Source of the DNA: Bacteroidia bacterium
GTDB lineage: Bacteria > Bacteroidota > Bacteroidia > Chitinophagales > Chitinophagaceae
Length of the DNA stretch: 56,003 nucleotides
Assembly: GCA_030426665.1 (NCBI GenBank)
Contig: JAUHYD010000023.1
Span: forward strand, 1 to 56,003
Direction of reading: 5' to 3'
The first letter of the stretch is position 1. Each line of letters opens with the position of its first letter. The notes beneath the pieces were generated by a model. That model was not told the DNA's origin. It did no database searches and was given only the letters and a program-made list of their open reading frames with translations. The translations under genes and the position numbers were made by a program. Positions 8,100 through 16,800 of the stretch are shown one piece after another.

Positions 8100-9833
8100 T
8101 TAGTTTTTAGAAAAACGTTTATATATCGGTTGCCGTCCATCTGCATTAAGCGTCATAACATAATTACCCGGTGGCAGTTGCCGTACATCTATTGTATGGC
8201 TGCCGGCATATAGTGTCCCGGTCTGCAATACCTGTCCCAGCATATTCGTAACATGATAGTTGCCTACGGCATCTACATTTACAATATCGGTCGCAGGGTT
8301 GGGAAATAGCTCCGGTATTTCGTTTTGCTCTGTCATTACCACGCTACTATTGGCTGTCCGGTAGGCATAACCTGCTCCCAACCAATCGTAGCCGGAACGC
8401 TTGTACCATATATTGTAAGTACCGCTACCCCCATCAAAATCTGCCCATGCTACCAATGAGGTGTCTGATACATAGTTGCACGGTGTGCTTACGGCATTGG
8501 TATGATTGGTGATCTGCGCATCGGTAAAAGCAGCAGTTCCGCCTGTATTATTTACCTCAAAGTAGTAACGAAATGAACCGCTTGGATCCCATGCAATATT
8601 GGACGGGTCAGCCATATCGAATGGTTCCATTATCATCATATTGCCGGGGTAAATACTGGCATCCTCTGCAGTTTCCGTCACCATATATTGACTGTTGATA
8701 GGACCAAATGCCACTGTAGGAGCGTAATGGTCATTAAACGCAAATGGGAGAAGACTTATCCAACTGCTAATATTATCCCCACCGATACCAGGTCCGATAT
8801 CATAGGAATACACTTCCATATAACCGAAAATAGTATTAAAGCGTTCCGTAACAATCTTAAAGTTGGAATTACCGGGGAGATTATTAGTATAGTAGTCGTC
8901 ATTACCATCTATACGCGGGTACGAGAATGGCGTACTCAAAGAAACCGGGCTGAGGGTTACGGCATTAAAAAGCGTTCCGGCGTTGGGATCCCAGGAAACG
9001 GTATATATTGCACAGTTACACTGATTGACCCATGTAAAGATACCTACATCTGCAGGCCCCAAAGCTGTTTTCTGCTGTACACCGGTTACATCGGGCTGCC
9101 AGTTGTCTACATAGTGAAAGGAGGTGTCTGTAATATCAACAGGCCCTATGGTGGTTCCGTATCCTGACAAACTACCATAAGCGCCGAAAACATCATAGGT
9201 ACCTCCCCAGTCGGCATCGAAGGTTACAAAAAACTTATCGCAAAGAGGTAAGCTGTAAAGCCGGGTATTATCACTCTCTGCCACAACATCTATATGCACA
9301 GTACCGAGCGGAGTGGTAAAGCCCCCCACATAGGGCAGGTATTCACTGCTGTTGTAGGTAACGGTAAACGTACCGGGAGTGGTAATCACAATATCGAAGT
9401 AGTCAATTTCAATATCGGCAGGCACATTATTATTCACAAATGTCACCGCCATTATAAATTCCCGCGTAGGATCCACAGCCGCACGGTTGTTACCCAATGC
9501 CACATCGGGTACGGAAGCCATGTCGTATAGCCCTGCGGGGTAAGGAACGCTTACAGTAGTACCATAAGTTACATCCGTCACCTCCACACCGTTTAGCGGC
9601 GTACCCGTACCCGGCACGCCGCCATGGGCGCAGGCAGCCAACTGCGCGTATAGCTGCATACCTACAGGGTAGTCTATCAGCGCGGTATTAATACCGTTTA
9701 TCTCATTTGTGGAAGTACTCGTCCAGAGTATATCAGTTAAGGAAGGTGGCACATAAGTTTGCGCATTGGCGCCGCTATAGGCCATACAGGCAATAAGCAG
9801 CGCGGAGGCTGCTGTTATAAATGGGTTTTTCAT
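8100..9833 (-). CDS. Secreted protein of unknown function with T9SS type A sorting domain
   Basis: 577 residues. Signal peptide (about 1-24, SGANA-Q). The body (25-500) is rich in Gly, Thr, Asp and aromatic residues and predicted mainly beta-strand; I recognise no named domain in it. The C-terminal domain starts PELFPNPATDIVNVD and has NMLGQVLQTGTL and LPPGNYVMTL, a clear T9SS type A sorting signal. It is probably co-transcribed with the NHL gene downstream (6656-8041). Surface display or release is inferred; substrate and partner are unknown. Confidence 0.85.
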   Translation of the reverse strand: MKNPFITAASALLIACMAYSGANAQTYVPPSLTDILWTSTSTNEINGINTALIDYPVGMQLYAQLAACAHGGVPGTGTPLNGVEVTDVTYGTTVSVPYPAGLYDMASVPDVALGNNRAAVDPTREFIMAVTFVNNNVPADIEIDYFDIVITTPGTFTVTYNSSEYLPYVGGFTTPLGTVHIDVVAESDNTRLYSLPLCDKFFVTFDADWGGTYDVFGAYGSLSGYGTTIGPVDITDTSFHYVDNWQPDVTGVQQKTALGPADVGIFTWVNQCNCAIYTVSWDPNAGTLFNAVTLSPVSLSTPFSYPRIDGNDDYYTNNLPGNSNFKIVTERFNTIFGYMEVYSYDIGPGIGGDNISSWISLLPFAFNDHYAPTVAFGPINSQYMVTETAEDASIYPGNMMIMEPFDMADPSNIAWDPSGSFRYYFEVNNTGGTAAFTDAQITNHTNAVSTPCNYVSDTSLVAWADFDGGSGTYNIWYKRSGYDWLGAGYAYRTANSSVVMTEQNEIPELFPNPATDIVNVDAVGNYHVTNMLGQVLQTGTLYAGSHTIDVRQLPPGNYVMTLNADGRQPIYKRFSKN

Positions 9834-10196
9834 TTTTGTGTTGTTTTCTCATTTTTTTTAAAAAAGTGTTTTGGCACAGACAAGTAACTGTCTATACATA
9901 TCTATCAAACGCTGTGAGGTAATGGGGTAATGTAGTTATAAAGCGGAATGTGCCGGCATAGAAAACCGGATAATCTTTCGGCGAGAAAACAACCAAACGG
10001 GTATGAGGCGCAGTTTCATTTGTGATAGTTTTTACGAGGGCATCTGTTAATGATAAGTAAAAATAAACTATGTAGTTTGCAAAAGCAAATGCCTCCTGTT
10101 ATATTTTGGCGAAGCAATGTGTCGCTGTTCTCCTTTTTCCACACACACTATGACAAAAATGCAGAATTGGTTACATTTGGCTATTACTATCCGACA
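9834..10196. other. Divergent intergenic region with promoters only
   Basis: 363 bases between the T9SS gene on the minus strand and the TPR membrane protein on the plus strand. It holds the presumed promoters of both. The frame of the right-hand gene is open from 10050, but the N-terminal stretch it would add is not protein-like, so I treat it as leader. I see no RNA gene or repeat. Confidence 0.6.
10172..10179 (+). promoter_or_regulatory. -7 box (TACATTTG) for the TPR membrane protein gene
   Basis: Exact TAnnTTTG match, 18 bases before the ATG at 10197. It argues that translation starts at 10197 and not at the in-frame ATG at 10050. The -33 element is not clear. Confidence 0.5.
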
Positions 10197-12137
10197 ATGG
10201 CAAAAAAGATAAAAAACACCAACAGAAAACCGGTACAACCCGCACAAAAAAAGCCTGCCCCGGTGGCAGCCCTCGCTCCGGAAGTAAAAGATCCGCTTAT
10301 TCCGGAATGGCTGTATAGCTTTAAGGTGCAGGCACTCATTGTGGCATTGCTGGCATTCGGACTTTATTGCAATACTTTTAAGCATGAGTATGCATTAGAC
10401 GACACCATCGTAATAGTAAAGAACGAATATGTGTACGAGGGGTTCAAAGGCATTGGTGATATACTGAGCAGGGATGCTTATGACAGCTATTACAAGCAAT
10501 TTAATTCATCCAACCAGCTTTCAGGCGGCCGTTACCGACCATTGTCTATCGTAACGTTTGCCATCGAGCAACAATTCTTTGGTGCGTCAACCCGTCCGGA
10601 GGTAGATAGTATGCTGGAGCGTGGTTTCACGTATCAGATAAACTCAGACGCAGAGCAGCAGTTTTACAGCCGTATGCATGTACGACACGTTATAAATGTG
10701 CTGTGGTATATGGCATGTGTGGTTGTGTTGTTATCCTTTCTCCGGCAGGTTGTGTTCCGGGAAAATACCATCATTGCCCTTATTGCAGCAGTTTTGTTCA
10801 CCGCTCACCCGATACACACAGAGGTGGTCGCCAATGTAAAAAGCCGGGATGAAATAATGTCGTTACTGCTGATATGCACCACGTTTATATACGCGCTGAA
10901 ATATTATGACGACAATAAGAAAACAAATCTATATATAGCGCTCGCTACATTTTTCCTGGCTTATCTGGCCAAAGAATATGCCATTTCACTACTATTGTTA
11001 CTTCCATTGGCGTTCTATGTATTCAGAGGGGCCTCCATCAACAAATGCTTTATGGCTACCCTACCCTACATTCTTCTGACGGGCTTCTACCTATTGGTCA
11101 GATTCAGCATAGTTGCGCCCATGAACGCCAGTTCTGACAACGACATTCTGAACAACCCGTACGCAAACGCTACCGACGACCTGCAACGACTGGCAACCAA
11201 AATTGCTACGAGCTTCAACTATATACGGCTGCTGGTTTTCCCTCATCCGCTCAGTTCAGACTATTCGTACAATACCATTCCTTACAAAAACTTCACACAC
11301 CCTATGGTGTGGGTGTCTCTGCTGGCGCATGTGGCATTGTTCAGGGGAATGTTCTACTACTTTAAGAGAAGGCATGTATTGTCATTTGCGATTGCATTCT
11401 ATTTGCTCAACCTGCTTCTTGTATGTAACATCATATTCAACATTGGTGGTACTATGGGCGAGCGTCTTATCTACCACTCATCGGTGGGTTTCTGTATAGC
11501 CGTAGCCTATCTGCTATACAAGGGTATGGAAAAAATAAAACCCGCTACTGCCGGACGTATGGCACTTGCCGGCTGTATGCTGCTGATAGTAGGGCTATAT
11601 GGGTTTAAAACCATAGACAGAAACAAAGCCTGGAAGAATGATGAAACGCTGTTTAATACCGACATAGAAAATGCACCAAACAGCGTATTGGTAAATGCCA
11701 ACGTAGCCTCTTCTTACGTAAACAGGGCAGAGATGGAAAAAGACTCTGTGAAGAAAGACCAGATGCTGCGAACAAGTATAATATACTACAATAAAGTGTT
11801 GGAGATACACCCGACATTTGTATCGGGCTATATGAACCGTGGTGTAGCCTACCTGAAATTAGGTATGCCGGATAGTGCAAAGTACAACTATAACAAGGCC
11901 AAGGAGCTATACCCCAACTACCCCAAAATGTATGAGGTGTACTACAACTTGGGAGTATGCTACTACCTTGCCGGACGTGTACAGGATGCTATAAATATGT
12001 GGCAGACCGTCCTGAGGATAGAGCCGAAATACACGCTGGCACAACAAAGTATCAATACAGCCGTTCAGGCTATGAATGCCCAGCAGCAACAACAGCCGGC
12101 ATCTGGTACAGCTCCGCCACCTCAGGCACCTCAGTAA
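10197..12137 (+). CDS. Polytopic membrane protein with C-terminal TPR repeats (GT-C / O-mannosyltransferase-like)
   Basis: About 646 residues from the ATG at 10197. A Lys/Pro/Ala-rich cytosolic tail is followed by a first membrane segment, then an extracytoplasmic loop with HEYALDDTIVIVKNEY (the early acidic loop typical of GT-C glycosyltransferases) and about ten membrane segments with FTAHPIHTEVVANVKSRDE. The C-terminal part (about 520-620) carries TPR repeats such as GYMNRGVAYLKLGMPDSAKY and YYNLGVCYYLAGRVQDAI. The order matches the TPR-containing membrane proteins related to TMTC/protein O-mannosyltransferases; the donor is usually a polyprenyl-phosphate sugar. Activity is inferred only. 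The C-terminus ends in a Gln/Pro-rich tail. A paralogue lies at 46373-48304. The permease gene follows after 69 bases. Confidence 0.8.
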   Translation: MAKKIKNTNRKPVQPAQKKPAPVAALAPEVKDPLIPEWLYSFKVQALIVALLAFGLYCNTFKHEYALDDTIVIVKNEYVYEGFKGIGDILSRDAYDSYYKQFNSSNQLSGGRYRPLSIVTFAIEQQFFGASTRPEVDSMLERGFTYQINSDAEQQFYSRMHVRHVINVLWYMACVVVLLSFLRQVVFRENTIIALIAAVLFTAHPIHTEVVANVKSRDEIMSLLLICTTFIYALKYYDDNKKTNLYIALATFFLAYLAKEYAISLLLLLPLAFYVFRGASINKCFMATLPYILLTGFYLLVRFSIVAPMNASSDNDILNNPYANATDDLQRLATKIATSFNYIRLLVFPHPLSSDYSYNTIPYKNFTHPMVWVSLLAHVALFRGMFYYFKRRHVLSFAIAFYLLNLLLVCNIIFNIGGTMGERLIYHSSVGFCIAVAYLLYKGMEKIKPATAGRMALAGCMLLIVGLYGFKTIDRNKAWKNDETLFNTDIENAPNSVLVNANVASSYVNRAEMEKDSVKKDQMLRTSIIYYNKVLEIHPTFVSGYMNRGVAYLKLGMPDSAKYNYNKAKELYPNYPKMYEVYYNLGVCYYLAGRVQDAINMWQTVLRIEPKYTLAQQSINTAVQAMNAQQQQQPASGTAPPPQAPQ

Positions 12138-12206
12138 CAACCTTCTTTTGTTGTCCGTAAGCGAGAGAAAGGTGCGATTGTAAACATCAGATATAAACGA
12201 CTTTTG

Positions 12207-13916
12207 ATGAAGGAAGATATATTCAGGAAGAAGACAGTAGCACATATTGAGCAGGAAATGGCAGACGGAATGACCGAAGGTCATGCGAGCAACATGCAAA
12301 AAGTGCTTACGGTACGCGACCTTACTTTTATGGGCATTGCCGCTATAGTAGGTGCCGGAATATTCTCTACTATCGGCAAGGCGAGTTTCGACGGCGGGCC
12401 TGGTATTATTCTGCTTTTCATTTTTGTATCGGTAGCCTGTGGTTTTTCTGCTATATGCTATGCAGAGTTTGCCAGCATGGTACCAATATCGGGTAGTGCC
12501 TACACTTATTCTTATGTGGCATTCGGCGAGGTAATAGCCTGGATAATAGGCTGGGATTTGCTTATGGAATACGCTATCGGAAATATTGCGGTAGCTATCT
12601 CCTGGAGCAACTACTTTGTGTCGCTGGTTAATAGCATAAAGATTGGCGGCTTTCAGTTGCACATACCGGAGTATCTGGCAACAGACTACTGGACTGCAAA
12701 AGACGGGCTGTCTGAAGGTGCAAAGCTGGCATGGCAAAATGCACCAATGATTGGCGACATACGCTTCATCTGCAACATCCCGGCGTTTATGATTACCGGA
12801 CTGATTACCTGGATTATTTACGTCGGCATAAGGGAGTCTCGCCGTAGTACCAACATCATGGTTATCCTTAAAATCGCCATCATTTTGCTGGTAATGATTG
12901 CCGGTTGCTTCTATATAGACACCGACAACTGGACTCCCTTTCTACCAAATGGCATGGGTGGTGTGCTCGCAGGTACGTCTGCGGTTTTCTTCTCCTATAT
13001 AGGTTTTGATGCCATTTCCACCACTGCCGAGGAATGTAAAAACCCGCAACGAGACCTTCCGAAGGCGATGTTTAACTCATTGATAATCTGCACATTAATA
13101 TATGTACTTGTAGCACTGGTACTTACCGGAATGACCAGCTACAAAAACCTTGATGTAGGCGACCCACTATCTTATGTGTTTACGCTGATGGATGGACAGG
13201 TTGCCAGTTGGATAGCGGGCGTAATTGCCATTAGTGCCGTAATTGCCACCGCCAGTGTACTGCTCGTATTCCAGCTCGGGCAGCCCCGTATCTGGATGAG
13301 CATGAGCCGCGACGGCCTGCTACCTCCTGTTTTCGCCAAGATTCACCCAAAGTACAAGACCCCCTCTTTCTCTACAATCCTCACAGGGTTGGTTGTTGGT
13401 ATCCCGGCATTGTTTATGAACTTAGAAGTAGTGGTTGACCTTACGAGTGTGGGCACGTTATTTGCATTCGTGCTGGTATGTGGCGGCATCCTGAAAATAC
13501 ATAGCGACCCCAACCGTCCGCCGAGTAAGTTCAAAACACCGTATGTCAACTCCAAGTGGATTATCCCGGCGCTGTTTATCATTTCGGTCGTGATGTTCAG
13601 CATGTTCTACCCCGGTGGTATTGCCGGAGTGTTTCACATTGAAGATACTGACGGTAAAATATTATGGTCTAACCTCAGGGAAAAAGTACCCTTCTGGCTG
13701 TTTGGCATTACATTCTTCATTACTGCTATCATGTCATTCCTTAGGAACTTCTCACTGATACCTGTGCTGGGCTTCCTATGCTGTGCTTACCTGCTATCAG
13801 AGTCAGGCGTATCTAACTGGGAGCGATTCCTCGGTTGGTTAATAATAGGACTGATAATTTACTTCATCTACGGGGCAAAGAAAAGTAAACTGGCACGTAG
13901 TAAGAATAAGGAATAG
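12207..13916 (+). CDS. APC-superfamily amino-acid permease (cationic amino-acid transporter type)
   Basis: About 569 residues from the ATG at 12207; an in-frame TTG directly precedes it. The N-terminal signature LTVRDLTFMGIAAIVGAGIFSTIG is the TM1 motif of APC transporters. About 12 to 14 membrane segments follow, including GFSAICYAEFASMVPISGSAYTY (TM3) and GFDAISTTAEECKNPQRDLP (TM8 loop), which are typical of the CAT branch (TC 2.A.3.3). It should import an amino acid with a proton across the inner membrane. The exact substrate cannot be read from the sequence. It may be co-transcribed with the TPR protein upstream. Confidence 0.9.
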   Translation: MKEDIFRKKTVAHIEQEMADGMTEGHASNMQKVLTVRDLTFMGIAAIVGAGIFSTIGKASFDGGPGIILLFIFVSVACGFSAICYAEFASMVPISGSAYTYSYVAFGEVIAWIIGWDLLMEYAIGNIAVAISWSNYFVSLVNSIKIGGFQLHIPEYLATDYWTAKDGLSEGAKLAWQNAPMIGDIRFICNIPAFMITGLITWIIYVGIRESRRSTNIMVILKIAIILLVMIAGCFYIDTDNWTPFLPNGMGGVLAGTSAVFFSYIGFDAISTTAEECKNPQRDLPKAMFNSLIICTLIYVLVALVLTGMTSYKNLDVGDPLSYVFTLMDGQVASWIAGVIAISAVIATASVLLVFQLGQPRIWMSMSRDGLLPPVFAKIHPKYKTPSFSTILTGLVVGIPALFMNLEVVVDLTSVGTLFAFVLVCGGILKIHSDPNRPPSKFKTPYVNSKWIIPALFIISVVMFSMFYPGGIAGVFHIEDTDGKILWSNLREKVPFWLFGITFFITAIMSFLRNFSLIPVLGFLCCAYLLSESGVSNWERFLGWLIIGLIIYFIYGAKKSKLARSKNKE

Positions 13917-14133
13917 CCGACTACTATGTCGCAGGGCGAAAAATCGGTAAGTCACCTTATGTTTATGGATGCTGTCATGTCGACGTTAGGAGACATCTGC
14001 TACTCATGCTTTGTGACAGACCCTTCCTATCGTCAGAGTGACAGGTGGGTCGGACACAAGTGTTCAGGAAGTCCTAATTCGATAGCAAACGCACGCTACC
14101 ATGGTTCGGCACGACTGCCATTGAGCGGCGATA

Positions 14134-15135
14134 CTACAGCCCACACAAAAACGCCATCGTATCTACACCATCGGCATACTCATGCAGTTGCGGCTGCTGT
14201 GCAGCACCAAAGGCCAGACTATCTACCCCAACAACAGCTTGTATGCGTTGGTCTTTGCTCAGCTCTTCTGTCAGTGCTTTTTTGTCGGTATAGTAGTGAT
14301 AATGGAGCACACTAACTGCCGAAAACGGCAGTTCATTCTCTACCATCAACAGCGACTCATTACTCATATAGGGGACTCTGTTTAGCAAGTAGATAGCCAG
14401 GTGGTAGTCATAGTTATTTTTGTATTTATTCAGGTCTGCATAACTGTTGTGCAGCTCAAATGCCTGCAACAGTCGCTGAAAATCGTAACCTTCCGGCACA
14501 CATATCTGCGTTACATTTCGGCAACCAAGACCATAGTACAGATACACATCGTCTGCCAGGCGCGATAAATCATCGTCCGTTTCCGCACCGTCAAGTATGG
14601 CAACAGACGTTCTGTTTTGGCGGATAATATTCGGAAACTTGCCAAAATACTGCTCAAAATACCGGGCGGTATTGCTGCTACCGGTTGCTATGTATGCATC
14701 GCACCCCGTTATTCTGTCTGCTATAGTGACACAGTCAGCAACACGAGGGTCCAAGGTTGTCAGATAGGCAACTATATATTTCATCAGCACCTCGTCCTTC
14801 GATGACAACTTCAGATACAAGTGATGCCCGGCAATAAATCCGCATAAAAAATCGTGAAACCCTACTAGCGGGATATTACCTGCCATCACTATACCAACCT
14901 TCCTCGGCGCTGCGGGCAATGTGTAATGACTTAGCCATTTTTCCAGCTTTTCTTTAACCAAAAACTCACTCTGTATGTTATTTGCAGCTATTTCTATATG
15001 CTCCTGCGTGAACCACGCATTTGCGCCTTCTGCACGTCGCCTTGCCTCCGCCCAATCAGCATCGTCAGAGGACAGGTGTTCACAAAGTCGGACGAGTAAA
15101 GAGATGCGTTCCTCAACAGAAAGTATGCTTGCCAT
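14134..15135 (-). CDS. LuxC-family acyl-CoA reductase
   Basis: 333 residues. LuxC-type enzymes reduce an acyl-thioester to an aldehyde through a thioester on an active-site Cys, with NADPH. The signatures are VGIVMAGNIPLVGFHDFLCG (near 80-99), DAYIATGSSNTARYFEQYF (146-164), PNIIRQNRTSVAIL and YYGLGCRNVTQI, in which Cys205 is the likely nucleophile. The protein is shorter than Vibrio LuxC (about 480 residues) and lacks its N-terminal part, as is usual for Bacteroidota members. No luxA/B or luxE is nearby, so bioluminescence is not implied. It is divergent from a ferredoxin gene, with 97 bases between the start codons. Confidence 0.85.
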   Translation of the reverse strand: MASILSVEERISLLVRLCEHLSSDDADWAEARRRAEGANAWFTQEHIEIAANNIQSEFLVKEKLEKWLSHYTLPAAPRKVGIVMAGNIPLVGFHDFLCGFIAGHHLYLKLSSKDEVLMKYIVAYLTTLDPRVADCVTIADRITGCDAYIATGSSNTARYFEQYFGKFPNIIRQNRTSVAILDGAETDDDLSRLADDVYLYYGLGCRNVTQICVPEGYDFQRLLQAFELHNSYADLNKYKNNYDYHLAIYLLNRVPYMSNESLLMVENELPFSAVSVLHYHYYTDKKALTEELSKDQRIQAVVGVDSLAFGAAQQPQLHEYADGVDTMAFLCGL

Positions 15136-15190
15136 AATTGTTTATTGTTTTTAACTATAAAATATCGTTACAGATTTTAGTACGAAGTTG

Positions 15191-15198
15191 TAACTTTG
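15191..15198 (+). promoter_or_regulatory. -7 box (TAACTTTG) of the ferredoxin gene
   Basis: Exact TAnnTTTG match, 35 bases before the ferredoxin ATG. TTA is present about 20 bases upstream in the -33 place. It lies in the 97-base divergent region shared with the acyl-CoA reductase gene. Confidence 0.6.
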
Positions 15199-15232
15199 CC
15201 GCAATATTATCTAAATAAACCGAAAAGAACTT

Positions 15233-15580
15233 ATGGCAATAAAGATAACTGACGAATGTATCAATTGCGGCGCATGCGAACCTGAGTGTCCTAACAACGC
15301 AATATATGAAGGTGGCGTTGAATGGGCAATAACAGACGGCACAAGTGTAAAAGGCGATTTCACCCTTATGGACGGCACCGTTATTGACGCCGAAAAATCA
15401 AACGAGCCGATATCAGTTGATATCTACTACATTACAGCAAATAAGTGTACCGAGTGTCAAGGCTTCCACGAAGAACCTCAGTGTGCTGCAGTATGTCCTG
15501 TTGACTGCTGCGTTCCGGACGAAATGTATCAGGAAACAGTTGATGAGCTTTTAGCCAAGAAAGAAAAACTACACCTGTAA
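15233..15580 (+). CDS. 2[4Fe-4S] ferredoxin (Alvin-type)
   Basis: 115 residues. The first cluster motif is C9-x2-C12-x2-C15-x3-C19-P. The second is CTEC, eight residues, then CAAVCPVDC, the long-spaced form seen in Alvin-type ferredoxins. Between the clusters is a segment of about 55 residues, much longer than in clostridial ferredoxins. It is a cytoplasmic low-potential electron carrier. Its neighbour is the divergent acyl-CoA reductase, and the pairing suggests linked expression, although LuxC enzymes take electrons from NADPH. It ends at a strong bidirectional terminator. Confidence 0.92.
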   Translation: MAIKITDECINCGACEPECPNNAIYEGGVEWAITDGTSVKGDFTLMDGTVIDAEKSNEPISVDIYYITANKCTECQGFHEEPQCAAVCPVDCCVPDEMYQETVDELLAKKEKLHL

Positions 15581-15623
15581 GGATACCTTGGGTGTTTTAT
15601 CACCCATCATACATAACTACATT

Positions 15624-15661
15624 AAAAAAACGTACTTGTTTATATGCAAGTACGTTTTTTT
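15624..15661. terminator. Bidirectional terminator
   Basis: AACGTACTTG and CAAGTACGTT form a near-perfect stem around a nine-base loop. It is flanked by seven A on the left and seven T on the right, so it can stop transcription from both the ferredoxin gene and the convergent lipoprotein gene. Confidence 0.9.
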
Positions 15662-15696
15662 ATGTGCTAATCCCCATGTCAGGGAGTTACAAAAAG

Positions 15697-16545
15697 TTAT
15701 TTCTCCAGAGTCAGCTGGTAGATGTGTACCCCGACATTCAATTGAGCTGCATTATCGCAGGCACCTGTACCGTAATTAAGTATCCTGCTACCTGTATATC
15801 CGGTAACATTCACTACCCCCGACTGTGCAAAGTCGCAAGATGTTCCAAACTGCAATGGCGTGGCGATATCAAAGTTAAATACGTGACCATTAGGAATTGT
15901 AAGCGTAGCATTACCGGCAACAGTAAAGTAGTCATCGCTTCTCTCGTTCGTCATATCACCACCTACCCATCTGCGGATAAGATTGCCTGACCATACAATC
16001 AGTTCGCTTTCTATCGGGTCCGGACTCATGTTCATTGTATCGTTAACCTGCACATTGTAGTACCAGTCACCGGTTACGGTAGTATCAATACGCGTCATCT
16101 TGATGTTTCCGGTCAGCTGGTTGCCATCCAGGTAATAGTTGCTATAAGTTATGGTATGCAAGCGGTTATTATCTAAATAGCGACCATTGTATGAAACAAT
16201 AATAGCCCCTCTGCGCGTTCTGCCATCTGCACATAAGCACCCTTCATCTCCAAAGCGAATGATCAAAGTATGCGGAGTGTTAATCGTATCTACGGCAACT
16301 GTTGCACAAGTGCTACCGGGCATCCTTATATATTCGGCATTGTATAATATACCAGCCTGATCAGCTAGCGCAATTACGTCATTGTTCGCAAACTCTATTC
16401 TGGATGCATCTGAAGCATACCCAATCCTGTCATCATCGTTTGCCAGATAGTTATCATCGTTAATGGCTCGCTTACAACCACCAAACGCTATGGCAGAAAT
16501 AGAAATTACAAAAACAATTTTTCTTAAAACCGAACTTTTGTACAT
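15697..16545 (-). CDS. Hypothetical lipoprotein
   Basis: About 282 residues from the second in-frame ATG (16545). That start gives a standard lipoprotein signal, MYKSSVLRKI then a hydrophobic core ending FGG-C at about residue 24; the ATG at 16572 would add nine residues. The mature part has the Cys pair GCLCADG, repeated beta-strand patterns (YNGRYLDNNRLHTITYSNYYLDGNQLTGNI) and a C-terminal Cys in YGTGACDN. I do not recognise a named domain; the layout resembles Bacteroidota lipoproteins of unknown function. It is convergent with the ferredoxin gene and separated from it by a terminator. Confidence 0.75.
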   Translation of the reverse strand: MYKSSVLRKIVFVISISAIAFGGCKRAINDDNYLANDDDRIGYASDASRIEFANNDVIALADQAGILYNAEYIRMPGSTCATVAVDTINTPHTLIIRFGDEGCLCADGRTRRGAIIVSYNGRYLDNNRLHTITYSNYYLDGNQLTGNIKMTRIDTTVTGDWYYNVQVNDTMNMSPDPIESELIVWSGNLIRRWVGGDMTNERSDDYFTVAGNATLTIPNGHVFNFDIATPLQFGTSCDFAQSGVVNVTGYTGSRILNYGTGACDNAAQLNVGVHIYQLTLEK

Positions 16546-16800
16546 AGACTGATATTTAGTGTTTTCACACAATACAAAATAAGTTGTGCCTGAATTTTGA
16601 TGCTAATATACGAATAGTGCGAAATGTAGCACAAAAAGAAATAAAGAAACCACACATAAATATGAATTTTACGTATCGTAGCCCGATGATATCGTCATTT
16701 ATATAGATAAACTTAATTGTTGCCAACACCACTTTTAACGTTGGCAACTTTATTTTAGCTATAAAAAGTCGTACTTTTCGCCTTCAATATGGTTGTGTTT

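Noticed and set aside
11907..12737. 276-codon open frame on the minus strand across the TPR and permease genes
   Set aside because: It lies antisense to two clear genes, is rich in Cys, Tyr and His without domains, and has no promoter box. It is a shadow of the codon pattern on the other strand.
13926..14315. 129-codon frame after the permease gene
   Set aside because: It overlaps the end of the acyl-CoA reductase gene on the opposite strand and has no protein-like features.
14134..15135. Bioluminescence (lux) operon
   Set aside because: Only a LuxC-type reductase is present. There is no luxA, luxB, luxD or luxE, and the short LuxC form is common in non-luminous Bacteroidota.
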